This document shows positions 7,171 to 12,666 of a DNA stretch of 12,666 nt, in pieces; position 1 is the first letter of the stretch; every line of letters begins with the position of its first letter. The translations under genes were made by a program, and so were the position numbers. The stretch lies in the NCBI GenBank assembly GCA_002390485.1, contig DGPO01000011.1, positions 1,192-13,857 of the forward strand, written 5' to 3'. The DNA is from Halieaceae bacterium UBA4438. GTDB taxonomy: Bacteria > Pseudomonadota > Gammaproteobacteria > Pseudomonadales > Halieaceae. The notes beneath the pieces were generated by a model. That model searched no databases. It saw only the letters and a list, made by a program, of their open reading frames with translations, and was not told where the DNA came from.

Positions 7171-7809
7171 CTAGCCCCCTGAGTTCTTAAGTAAGAACTT
7201 GAGATCGCCGATGACATCTCGGTAATTAACGTCTGCGGAGTATCGCATCATTACCCAACCAGAAGGATCCACCAGATACCAGGCGTTATCGCTTACATGT
7301 CGTGCGGGAACGACCGGCTCAATGCCCCGCTGCCAAACCCTAAGGTCGGGATGTTCCTCAGCCACAGCGTCCAGCAATAGGGACCCCGACTGCATTGCCA
7401 CGGTGGCTGCGGGCTGGTCGACGACGATTAAGCGCTGTATGCGCTGAAAGTCTCGACCAATGGCGATTCGGATTTGCCGTGTTAAATAAAGCAGCTCGGA
7501 ACACGTTTCATCGCACGCATCACCGTTGTTAAGAACCATAAAGGTCCACTTGGATTCCTGCGATTCGAGGCTGGTGGGTGTACCAACAGCCGCGGTGAAC
7601 GGCAGCGTATTGATATTGACCGGCTGTGCAAGCAACTCACCACTGTTGGCGGTCCCAAGGGCACCAACAATATCAATGTCGCCCTGCTCCACAAAATACC
7701 AAAGCCAAGTTGCGGCTAAGATCATCGTCACGGGTAAACCGGCGATTAACAACAGTATCGTACGACCGCCTCGCTGATCATTATTTTGAGTCACTTTCTG
7801 TATCCCCAT
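7171..7809 (-). CDS. Membrane-anchored Sco-like/thioredoxin-fold protein of the cox cluster
   Basis: A 212-residue protein of uncertain function that occupies the same slot as an uncharacterised gene in the Pseudomonas cox cluster. One membrane anchor (about residues 18-39) is followed by an exported domain. That domain has a Sco-like strand-loop, F-M-V-L-N-N-G, then C99-D-E-T-C103, a C-x3-C like that of Sco. It is followed by a helix, LTRQIRIAIG, and a later strand with Y-L-V-D-P-S-G-W, like the Sco L-I-N-P-Q-G strand. A histidine (H171) lies near the position of the Sco copper ligand but offset by about two residues. I infer a copper-chaperone or thiol-reductase role in oxidase assembly. 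The ATG at 7809 has no clear ribosome site; a GTG at 7794 preceded by GGGG is an alternative. It follows SURF1 by 7 bases. Confidence 0.85.
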   Translation of the reverse strand: MGIQKVTQNNDQRGGRTILLLIAGLPVTMILAATWLWYFVEQGDIDIVGALGTANSGELLAQPVNINTLPFTAAVGTPTSLESQESKWTFMVLNNGDACDETCSELLYLTRQIRIAIGRDFQRIQRLIVVDQPAATVAMQSGSLLLDAVAEEHPDLRVWQRGIEPVVPARHVSDNAWYLVDPSGWVMMRYSADVNYRDVIGDLKFLLKNSGG

Positions 7810-7816
7810 AAAAAGA

Positions 7817-8602
7817 CTATGACCGAGTACTACTCAATCGGTAACGCAACCAGCTCGCTATATTGCTGCTGCGGAAGATAAACGCGAGTCCCAAGGCCGC
7901 CGCCATAGTAAACCATTGCACCGCGTAACCTTGATGTTTTGCCGGCGTCTGGTTCACCGTTGCCCAATCCGCTACAAATGCAACCGGCTCAAACTCTCCA
8001 ACTCTGACTTCAAAAGCAAAAATCGGTTGAGCGAACTGAGCCTCTAAGTCGCCGGCCCAGTCTGCAAAGGACAACTGCTGAACAACACCGGGTAAAGCCG
8101 CTGGAAATGGATTCGCGCCGAGCATAAACGCCTCGCTACTGGGCTGGTATAGGCGACCCGTTAGCTCATGGGTCCCTACCGGCAGTGACACCTCGGGTAA
8201 TGTTTGCCGCGACGCATCGCCTTCGATCCAACCCAGATTTAAAGGCACCACAAGCCCTTGGTCCTCTACGAAGGCCACAACCTCGTAACCAAAACGCCCG
8301 CTCCGAAGTCGATTGTCTAACAGAACATATTGACCGTCTGTAAACGTCGCACTCATCGCCACCTGGCGATCCGCCAACGCGTTGACCCGAAGTTGCTGCG
8401 CTTGAAACGGTGTAATGGGCGGCAGTACTCGGCGCTCGTCCATCCGCGCAATGAGATCCACCTTTTCATCAGCACGATCGAGCTGCCAAAAACCTAAAAA
8501 CAATAACGTGGGTATCAACATTACTGTCGCTAATGTTGTCCTCCAATCAAGCGTGACGCGCAAGTTCATCTTGGTTTCGCTACACTCCACTGTCTCATTC
8601 AT
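7817..8602 (-). CDS. SURF1 family cytochrome oxidase assembly protein
   Basis: Inner-membrane factor that assists haem a insertion into subunit I of aa3/caa3 oxidases. Two terminal membrane helices flank a periplasmic domain, the family layout. The N-terminal helix ends in the signature GFWQLDRADEK. The middle has YVLLDNRLRSGRFGYEV and V-P-L-N-L-G-W-I. The C-terminus has HQGYAVQWF before the second helix (WFTMAAALGLAFIF). Two starts are possible. The ATG at 8602 gives 261 residues, with a weak GGGGA upstream. The ATG at 8569 gives 250 residues and an N-terminus closer to family members, but with no ribosome site. If the promoter at 8618-8646 is real, transcription begins near 8611, leaving little leader for the longer form. 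The gene is divergent from the DUF2909 gene and opens the block that ends with polA. Confidence 0.92.
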   Translation of the reverse strand: MNETVECSETKMNLRVTLDWRTTLATVMLIPTLLFLGFWQLDRADEKVDLIARMDERRVLPPITPFQAQQLRVNALADRQVAMSATFTDGQYVLLDNRLRSGRFGYEVVAFVEDQGLVVPLNLGWIEGDASRQTLPEVSLPVGTHELTGRLYQPSSEAFMLGANPFPAALPGVVQQLSFADWAGDLEAQFAQPIFAFEVRVGEFEPVAFVADWATVNQTPAKHQGYAVQWFTMAAALGLAFIFRSSNIASWLRYRLSSTRS

Positions 8603-8617
8603 CCCACGTTATCCCCG

Positions 8618-8646
8618 TTTATAGGGGGCACTGCTCCCAGTGTAAG
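8618..8646 (-). promoter_or_regulatory. Probable sigma70 promoter of the SURF1-polA block
   Basis: On the minus strand CTTACA (complement of 8641-8646; four of six matches to TTGACA) is followed after exactly 17 bases by TATAAA (complement of 8618-8623; five of six matches to TATAAT). Predicted start is near 8611. The -35 overlaps the ribosome binding region of the divergent DUF2909 gene, so expression of the two could interfere. Confidence 0.45.
8629..8642. repeat. Short inverted repeat inside the SURF1 promoter
   Basis: CACTG (8629-8633) and CAGTG (8638-8642) are perfect inverted arms around CTCC. They sit between the -35 and -10 of the putative SURF1 promoter and just before the AAGGA of the DUF2909 gene. 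It could be an operator or a small leader hairpin; five-base arms also arise by chance. Confidence 0.35.
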
Positions 8647-8654
8647 GATTTTCC

Positions 8655-8894
8655 ATGCTCAAAGGTCTAATTGTCTTACTCATGCTCGCGTTACTGGTCA
8701 CTCTAGGGGCTGGGATGTATTTTTTGATGATGGACCGCGGCGACGTCAAAAAAATGCGTCTCGTTAACTCGTTACGTGTTCGCGTTGGCATTGCAGGAAC
8801 ACTCATGGCGTTAATTACCTACGGCGTAGCAACAGGCCAGTTAGGACATACCAGTCCTTGGGACGCCGCTCCCGCGGCTGAAAGTTCCGAGTAA
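8655..8894 (+). CDS. DUF2909 twin-transmembrane protein
   Basis: Small membrane protein of 79 residues found beside cytochrome oxidase genes in gammaproteobacteria; its function is unknown to me. Two hydrophobic helices (about residues 4-26 and 44-62) flank a charged hinge, MDRGDVKKMRLVNSLRVRVG, whose arginine/lysine-rich R-L-V-N-S-L-R-x-R pattern is the recognisable core. The C-terminal tail is short and acidic. The ATG at 8655 has AAGGA at 8644-8648, a good ribosome site. It is the only plus-strand gene among the cox genes. Its stop codon overlaps the A-run that forms the U-tail of the coxC terminator on the other strand. I see no clear plus-strand promoter, which may lie within the SURF1 5' end. 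Confidence 0.88.
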   Translation: MLKGLIVLLMLALLVTLGAGMYFLMMDRGDVKKMRLVNSLRVRVGIAGTLMALITYGVATGQLGHTSPWDAAPAAESSE

Positions 8895-8917
8895 AAAAAA
8901 GGCGGGTTAGACCCGCC
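8893..8917 (-). terminator. Rho-independent terminator of the coxB-coxA-ctaG-coxC operon
   Basis: On the minus strand GGCGGGT (complement of 8911-8917), a three-base loop, and ACCCGCC (complement of 8901-8907) form a perfect 7-bp GC-rich stem, followed by eight T (complement of the A-run 8893-8900). It lies 23 bases after the coxC stop, where the oxidase operon should end. On the plus strand the hairpin is followed only by CCTTCT, so it would be a weak terminator for the DUF2909 gene. Confidence 0.85.
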
Positions 8918-8940
8918 CCTTCTAAACGACAACGTCGCCG

Positions 8941-9921
8941 TTAGATAATGTAGACAAAGATAAAGAGGAACACCCAAACCACATCAACAAAGTGCCAATA
9001 CCAGCTTGAGGCTGAAAAGCCAAAGTGGTCTGTGGGTGTGAGATGCTTGTTTCTAACCGAGCGAATCAACTGAATCAGTAGCATCGTCATACCCATGGCG
9101 ACGTGAAATCCGTGAAAACCCGTCAACATGAAGAACGTTGAACCGTAAATCCCAGAGTTGAGTGTCAAACCAAACAACTCGTAGGCTTCATAGTATTCCG
9201 CCGCCTGTAAAAACAGAAAGATGATTGCTAAGCCAACGGTGACTGCAAGCCAGGCTTCAAATCTCTTAATATCGCCTTTTGCCAATCCGCGGTGAGCAAA
9301 CTCACAGGTCACACTCGATGTCAGGAGAATAATCGTGTTCCAGAGCGGCAACCACGCATACCAGTGGTGGGCGTCGGCAAACGCCATGGACGTGTGTTGT
9401 GAAACAAACTCACCATTGTTCGCAATCGGTTGACTCAACGCGCCACCCACGACCTCTTGTGGTGTAATCAACGGCGGCCAGGTGTACTCAAAGCCTTCCC
9501 ACAGCAGGAAGTTCATGCGGCCACCGTCACCTTCACCGGCCAGCCAAGGACCTGCGAGCGTTCGTACATACAGCAAAGCACCGAAAAACGCGGCGAAAAA
9601 CATAACTTCGGAAAATATGAACCAAAACATACCGAGCACGTAACTGTTGCTCAGCTGACTGCTGTTCATACCCGCCTTGTTTTCCTTAATGGCCGTACGG
9701 AACCAATAGGTCAGCGTTGCAATGAAAATAGCCAAGCCGACATACATCACGTATTTCGCCGCACCGCCGGTATCGTGGGTGCCGCCAAAGGTCATTTCAT
9801 TAAGGACCAAACCGCCACCGAAGACCGTCAGTACAAGACCAATGGTTGCACGAACAGCAAGACTGGAGCTCTCTGGCACGTAGTACTTTTCGTACTCTGT
9901 TGAAGGTTGGGCACTCGACAT
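8941..9921 (-). CDS. coxC: Cytochrome c oxidase subunit III
   Basis: Membrane subunit that stabilises subunit I of the haem-copper oxidase and its proton-uptake side. The 326-residue product has seven predicted membrane helices. It contains the subunit III motif FSEVMFFAAFF with the conserved membrane glutamate, the GFHGFHVAMG helix and the C-terminal SSWYWHFVDVVWVFLF. An extra periplasmic stretch of about 60 residues between the second pair of helices and the next (WEGFEYTWPPLITPQ onward) makes it longer than the roughly 270-residue Paracoccus form. I chose the ATG at 9921, which has CGGAG seven bases upstream and gives the normal M-S-S-A-Q start. The longer reading from 9960 would translate a GC-rich leader with no homology. 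It lies 43 bases after ctaG and ends before a strong terminator. Confidence 0.96.
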   Translation of the reverse strand: MSSAQPSTEYEKYYVPESSSLAVRATIGLVLTVFGGGLVLNEMTFGGTHDTGGAAKYVMYVGLAIFIATLTYWFRTAIKENKAGMNSSQLSNSYVLGMFWFIFSEVMFFAAFFGALLYVRTLAGPWLAGEGDGGRMNFLLWEGFEYTWPPLITPQEVVGGALSQPIANNGEFVSQHTSMAFADAHHWYAWLPLWNTIILLTSSVTCEFAHRGLAKGDIKRFEAWLAVTVGLAIIFLFLQAAEYYEAYELFGLTLNSGIYGSTFFMLTGFHGFHVAMGMTMLLIQLIRSVRNKHLTPTDHFGFSASSWYWHFVDVVWVFLFIFVYII

Positions 9922-9928
9922 TTTTTTT

Positions 9929-9933
9929 CTCCG
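9929..9933 (-). promoter_or_regulatory. Ribosome binding site of coxC
   Basis: Minus-strand CGGAG followed by seven A and then the ATG at 9921. It fixes the coxC start and excludes the in-frame ATG at 9960. Confidence 0.75.
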
Positions 9934-9944
9934 TTTTGCCCCAT

Positions 9945-9958
9945 CCCCCGGGGCCCCC
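9945..9958. other. G/C homopolymer run in the ctaG-coxC junction
   Basis: Plus strand reads five C, four G, five C; on the coding (minus) strand this is GGGGGCCCCGGGGG followed by ATGGGG. It lies in the 43-base gap between ctaG and coxC, just before the coxC ribosome site. It could form a compact mRNA structure; no protein motif supports translating it. Confidence 0.4.
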
Positions 9959-9964
9959 ATTAGT

Positions 9965-10522
9965 TTATCTCGAGGCGACCTTGTCGCGCATCAGCGACGT
10001 CACATCGAATAGTGTGTAGGACAGCGTGATGGTCTTAATATCTGCTGGTAGGTCTTGGTCCACAATAAATTGAAGTGGCATTTGCGCCTCACTCTCACCG
10101 TCAAGAGGCTGCTGCTCAAAACAAAAGCACTCAGTTTTGTGGAAGAACTCAGCCGCTCTGGAAGGCGAGACACTCGGAATCGCCTGCGCAATCATCGACG
10201 CCGTGGTCGGGTTGGCCGCATAAAACACAGTGTCGTTGGCTGCACCAGGATGGACAACCATCTCGGTCACGTCGGGCGCAAAAGCCCAAGGCATACCGTC
10301 GTTGTTCGTTGCGATGAACTGAACTTTAATCGACCGCGTTTCATCAACCTCGGAAACAACTGAAATATAGGCTTCAGACGACGTTTTTCCATTAATTCCC
10401 AATGCGTCGCACAGCACGTTATATAGCGGCACCATGACCACAAATACAAACGCAAACATAGCAACAGACACGGCACCCAGTTTGGCTACCGTGTCTATCG
10501 TGGGATCTTGGCTGAGTCGCAC
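9965..10522 (-). CDS. ctaG: Cytochrome c oxidase assembly protein CtaG/Cox11
   Basis: Membrane-anchored periplasmic chaperone that inserts the CuB copper of subunit I. The 185-residue product has one N-terminal helix (about residues 15-33), then P-L-Y-N-V-L-C38, the conserved post-membrane cysteine. A beta-rich domain follows, with the copper motif C132-F-C134 in H-K-T-E-C-F-C-F, diagnostic of Cox11. The start is GTG at 10522 with AAGGGA about seven bases upstream. It follows coxA by 17 bases and precedes coxC, the usual order in Pseudomonas-type cox operons. Confidence 0.96.
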   Translation of the reverse strand: MRLSQDPTIDTVAKLGAVSVAMFAFVFVVMVPLYNVLCDALGINGKTSSEAYISVVSEVDETRSIKVQFIATNNDGMPWAFAPDVTEMVVHPGAANDTVFYAANPTTASMIAQAIPSVSPSRAAEFFHKTECFCFEQQPLDGESEAQMPLQFIVDQDLPADIKTITLSYTLFDVTSLMRDKVASR

Positions 10523-10539
10523 GGCGTTATCCCTTGAAA

Positions 10540-12117
10540 TTAATGAGCAGGTTGCTCTTCAATTGTCGGTGGAACCTCAAACGTGTGGTAAGGCGGTGGT
10601 GAGGGGAGTGTCCATTCAAGACCTTCCGCACCGTCCCAAATCTTCTCATCAGTCACACGCTTGCCTGAGGTAATCGCCGCAATCACGTTGTACAAAAACA
10701 GCAGCTGCGAGGCGCCATAAATAAACGCACCGATCGACGACATCATATTGAAATCAGCGAACTGAAGCGCGTAGTCAGGAATTCGCCGTGGCATACCCGC
10801 CAACCCAACAAAATGCTGTGGGAAGAACGTGATGTTAAAGCCAATGAATGAGACCCAGAAATGCACTTTCCCCATTGTTTCGTTGTACATACGTCCAGTC
10901 CACTTTGGCAACCAGAAGTAAATTGCTGCCGTCATGGAGAAGACCGCACCAGCGACCATGACGTAGTGGAAGTGCGCAACCACAAAGTAGGTGTCGTGGT
11001 ATTGGAAGTCAGCAGGCGCGATGGACAGCATTAAACCGGTGAAACCACCAATGGTGAACAGCACTAAGAAACCAATCGAAAATAGCATGGGCGTTTCGAA
11101 CGTCATCGCACCGCGCCACATTGTCGTCACCCAGTTGAAGACTTTAACGCCCGTGGGTACTGCGATAAGCATAGTTGCGTACATAAAGAACAACTCGCCC
11201 GCAAGCGGCATACCCACGGTGTACATGTGGTGCGCCCAAACAATAAACGAAAGGAAGGCAATAGCCGCTGTTGCATAAACCATTGACGCATACCCAAACA
11301 AAGGCTTGCGCGAAAAGGCCGGGATGATCTGCGAGATCACGCCGAACGCGGGCAGAATAATAATGTAGACCTCAGGGTGCCCAAAGAACCAGAAAATGTG
11401 CTGGAACAACACGGGATCACCGCCACCCGCAGCCGAGAAGAAGCTCGTGCCGAAGTGAATATCCATGAGCATCATGGTCACCGCACCGGCTAAGACTGGC
11501 ATGACCGCGACCAACAGGAAGGCAGTGATCAACCAAGTCCAGACAAACAGGGGCATCTTCATGTAACTCATGCCCGGTGCCCGCATGTTCATGACAGTCG
11601 CGATAATGTTAATCGAGCCCATGATGGACGATACGCCCAGAATATGGATGGCGAAAATAAAGAACGTCACCGACGGTGGTGCATAGGTCGTGGATAAAGG
11701 CGCGTAGAAGGTCCACCCAAACGCCGGTGCGCCACCCTCCATCAGCAGTGTAGACGCCAACATTAAAAACGCCGGCGGCAGAATCCAAAAACTCCAGTTA
11801 TTCATGCGCGGCAACGCCATATCGGGCGCACCAATCATCATTGGAATAAGCCAGTTAGCCAGTCCGACAAAGGACGGCATAATCGCACCAAAAACCATGA
11901 TCAACCCGTGAAGCGTCGTCATTTGGTTGAAAAAGCCTGGCTCAACCAACTGCATCCCCGGTTGGAAGAGCTCCGCGCGGATGATCATTGCGAATGCGCC
12001 GCCCAATAGGAACATGGCGAATGAGAACCAAAGGTACATGGTTCCAATATCTTTGTGGTTAGTCGTGTAAAGCCAGCGAGAGAGGCCTTTAGCTGGACCG
12101 TGGTGGTGATCGCCCAT
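10540..12117 (-). CDS. coxA: Cytochrome c oxidase subunit I (A1-type haem-copper oxidase)
   Basis: Catalytic subunit that reduces oxygen to water and pumps protons. The 525 residues show twelve membrane helices. Ligands and channels are visible: H70 (low-spin haem), the D-channel aspartate D99 in APDMALPRMNNW, and H247-P-E249-V-Y251 with the CuB histidine, the channel glutamate and the tyrosine that crosslinks to it. Also present are H296-H297 (CuB), the K-channel lysine K325 in PTGVKVFNW, and H382-F-H384 (a3 and a haem ligands). The HPEVY glutamate with D- and K-channel residues places it in the A1 class. A strong GGAGG lies eight bases before the ATG at 12117. It starts 15 bases after coxB. 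Confidence 0.99.
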   Translation of the reverse strand: MGDHHHGPAKGLSRWLYTTNHKDIGTMYLWFSFAMFLLGGAFAMIIRAELFQPGMQLVEPGFFNQMTTLHGLIMVFGAIMPSFVGLANWLIPMMIGAPDMALPRMNNWSFWILPPAFLMLASTLLMEGGAPAFGWTFYAPLSTTYAPPSVTFFIFAIHILGVSSIMGSINIIATVMNMRAPGMSYMKMPLFVWTWLITAFLLVAVMPVLAGAVTMMLMDIHFGTSFFSAAGGGDPVLFQHIFWFFGHPEVYIIILPAFGVISQIIPAFSRKPLFGYASMVYATAAIAFLSFIVWAHHMYTVGMPLAGELFFMYATMLIAVPTGVKVFNWVTTMWRGAMTFETPMLFSIGFLVLFTIGGFTGLMLSIAPADFQYHDTYFVVAHFHYVMVAGAVFSMTAAIYFWLPKWTGRMYNETMGKVHFWVSFIGFNITFFPQHFVGLAGMPRRIPDYALQFADFNMMSSIGAFIYGASQLLFLYNVIAAITSGKRVTDEKIWDGAEGLEWTLPSPPPYHTFEVPPTIEEQPAH

Positions 12118-12132
12118 TTGAATTTCCTCCGA

Positions 12133-12666
12133 TTATCCTTCTTTGTAACTCACGACGTCAGACGCCTGAACTACATCCCCAGTATTGTTTCCAAAAGCGT
12201 TGCGTTGGTAGGTGGTGACCGCTGCTACGTCGACGTCTGACAATTGCGCGCCAAATGCCTGCATGGCAGTCCCCGCAACACCGTTCACGATAACGTTTAA
12301 ATGTGAGTCAACGCCGCCCATTGCAATGGCACTGCCCGCAATTGCATTACCCAGACCACCTTCACCCTTGGCACCGTGACAGGCCAAGCAACTTGCGTTG
12401 TAAATATCAGCGCCTCGCGCCATCAAGTCATCAACGGATAATTCCTGAGCCGCCAAGGCTGCGTCTGCTGCTGCCGCTCCTCTTTTTGAGGCGGTCCAGT
12501 CGTCAAACTCATCTTGGCTTACAACGTGCACTTCAACCGGCATAAAGCCGTGGTAAGAGCCACAGAGCTCGGTGCATTGGCCACGGTAAACGCCTTCTGC
12601 GAGAACCCGTGTCCACGCTTCATTAATAAAGCCGGGAATGGCGTCGCGCTTTACTGCAATTTCAGG
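12133..12666 (-). CDS. coxB: Cytochrome c oxidase subunit II with fused cytochrome c domain (5' end outside window)
   Basis: The last 177 residues of subunit II are visible; the frame runs off the right edge, and the missing part should hold the membrane hairpin and most of the cupredoxin fold. The CuA ligand motif C-T-E-L-C-G-S-Y-H-G-F-M is complete (about 12541-12576), so this subunit receives electrons through a binuclear copper centre. After a roughly 40-residue linker a class I cytochrome c domain follows, with haem site C-L-A-C-H (about 12373-12387) and a likely axial Met in T-A-M-Q-A-F-G. The fusion marks a caa3-type oxidase. The ATG at 12543 is internal (the M of the CuA motif), not the start. 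First visible gene of the coxB-coxA-ctaG-coxC operon. Confidence 0.96.
   Translation of the reverse strand, partial: PEIAVKRDAIPGFINEAWTRVLAEGVYRGQCTELCGSYHGFMPVEVHVVSQDEFDDWTASKRGAAAADAALAAQELSVDDLMARGADIYNASCLACHGAKGEGGLGNAIAGSAIAMGGVDSHLNVIVNGVAGTAMQAFGAQLSDVDVAAVTTYQRNAFGNNTGDVVQASDVVSYKEG

Noticed and set aside
9430..9903. 157-codon open frame on the plus strand
   Set aside because: It lies entirely antisense to coxC, whose subunit III motifs are intact. It has no ribosome site and its sequence is a low-complexity mirror of membrane-helix codons.
9922..9960. Longer coxC starting at 9960
   Set aside because: The extra 13 residues come from a G/C-run leader. The ATG at 9921 has a clear CGGAG ribosome site and the normal subunit III N-terminus.
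10991..11278. 95-codon open frame on the plus strand opposite coxA
   Set aside because: Antisense to the K-channel and CuB region of coxA; an artefact of that gene's codon use.
1..12666. Mobile element, phage, defence system or CRISPR array
   Set aside because: No transposase, integrase, toxin or nuclease-like gene, no spaced repeats and no unexplained gap; every stretch is accounted for by conserved housekeeping genes or short control regions.

Overview
The window is a compact stretch of a gammaproteobacterial chromosome, probably from a marine Cellvibrionales/Halieaceae-like bacterium. That placement is an inference from the protein sequences, the moderate GC content and gene order resembling Pseudomonas; no taxonomic marker is present. 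Every recognisable gene is core housekeeping or aerobic respiration. There is no intergenic stretch longer than about 150 bases, and I see no mobile element, CRISPR array, tRNA or rRNA.

Layout. Positions 1-441 hold the 3' part of an Lrp/AsnC regulator on the plus strand. It converges on a minus-strand operon read as cytochrome c5, cytochrome c4, dsbA (2106 down to 450). Divergent from that operon is engB (ribosome-assembly GTPase, plus strand, about 2232-2900), which has no ordinary start codon at the place its conserved N-terminus requires. engB meets polA (2897-5632, minus) tail to tail, and their stop codons share one CTAG. polA is the last gene of a tightly packed minus-strand block read as SURF1, Sco-like membrane protein, ctaB, sco, polA, with junctions from a 7-nt gap to an 8-nt overlap. 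A small plus-strand gene for a twin-transmembrane DUF2909 protein (8655-8894) lies between this block and the structural cytochrome c oxidase operon, read on the minus strand as coxB (cut by the window edge), coxA, ctaG, coxC. The oxidase operon ends in a clear hairpin/U-run terminator whose U-run overlaps the DUF2909 stop codon.

How the genes work together. CoxB (CuA centre plus fused cytochrome c), CoxA and CoxC form a caa3-type A1 haem-copper oxidase. CtaG delivers copper to CuB, Sco serves CuA, SURF1 helps haem a insertion, and CtaB makes haem O. The next enzyme, haem A synthase (CtaA), would be expected between the Sco-like gene and ctaB, but there are only 2 bases there. The periplasmic cytochromes c4 and c5 are plausible electron donors to this oxidase, and DsbA makes periplasmic disulfides. 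The order dsbA-cytochrome c4-cytochrome-engB-polA matches Pseudomonas aeruginosa as I recall it. The order coxB-coxA-ctaG-coxC-DUF2909-SURF1-hypothetical-(ctaA)-ctaB-sco also matches, but there it is a separate locus. Here the two are joined at sco/polA.

I did not find an exotic or wholly undescribed system. The most useful second looks are the engB start, the missing ctaA with a Sco-like protein in its neighbourhood, and the polA/sco fusion of loci.
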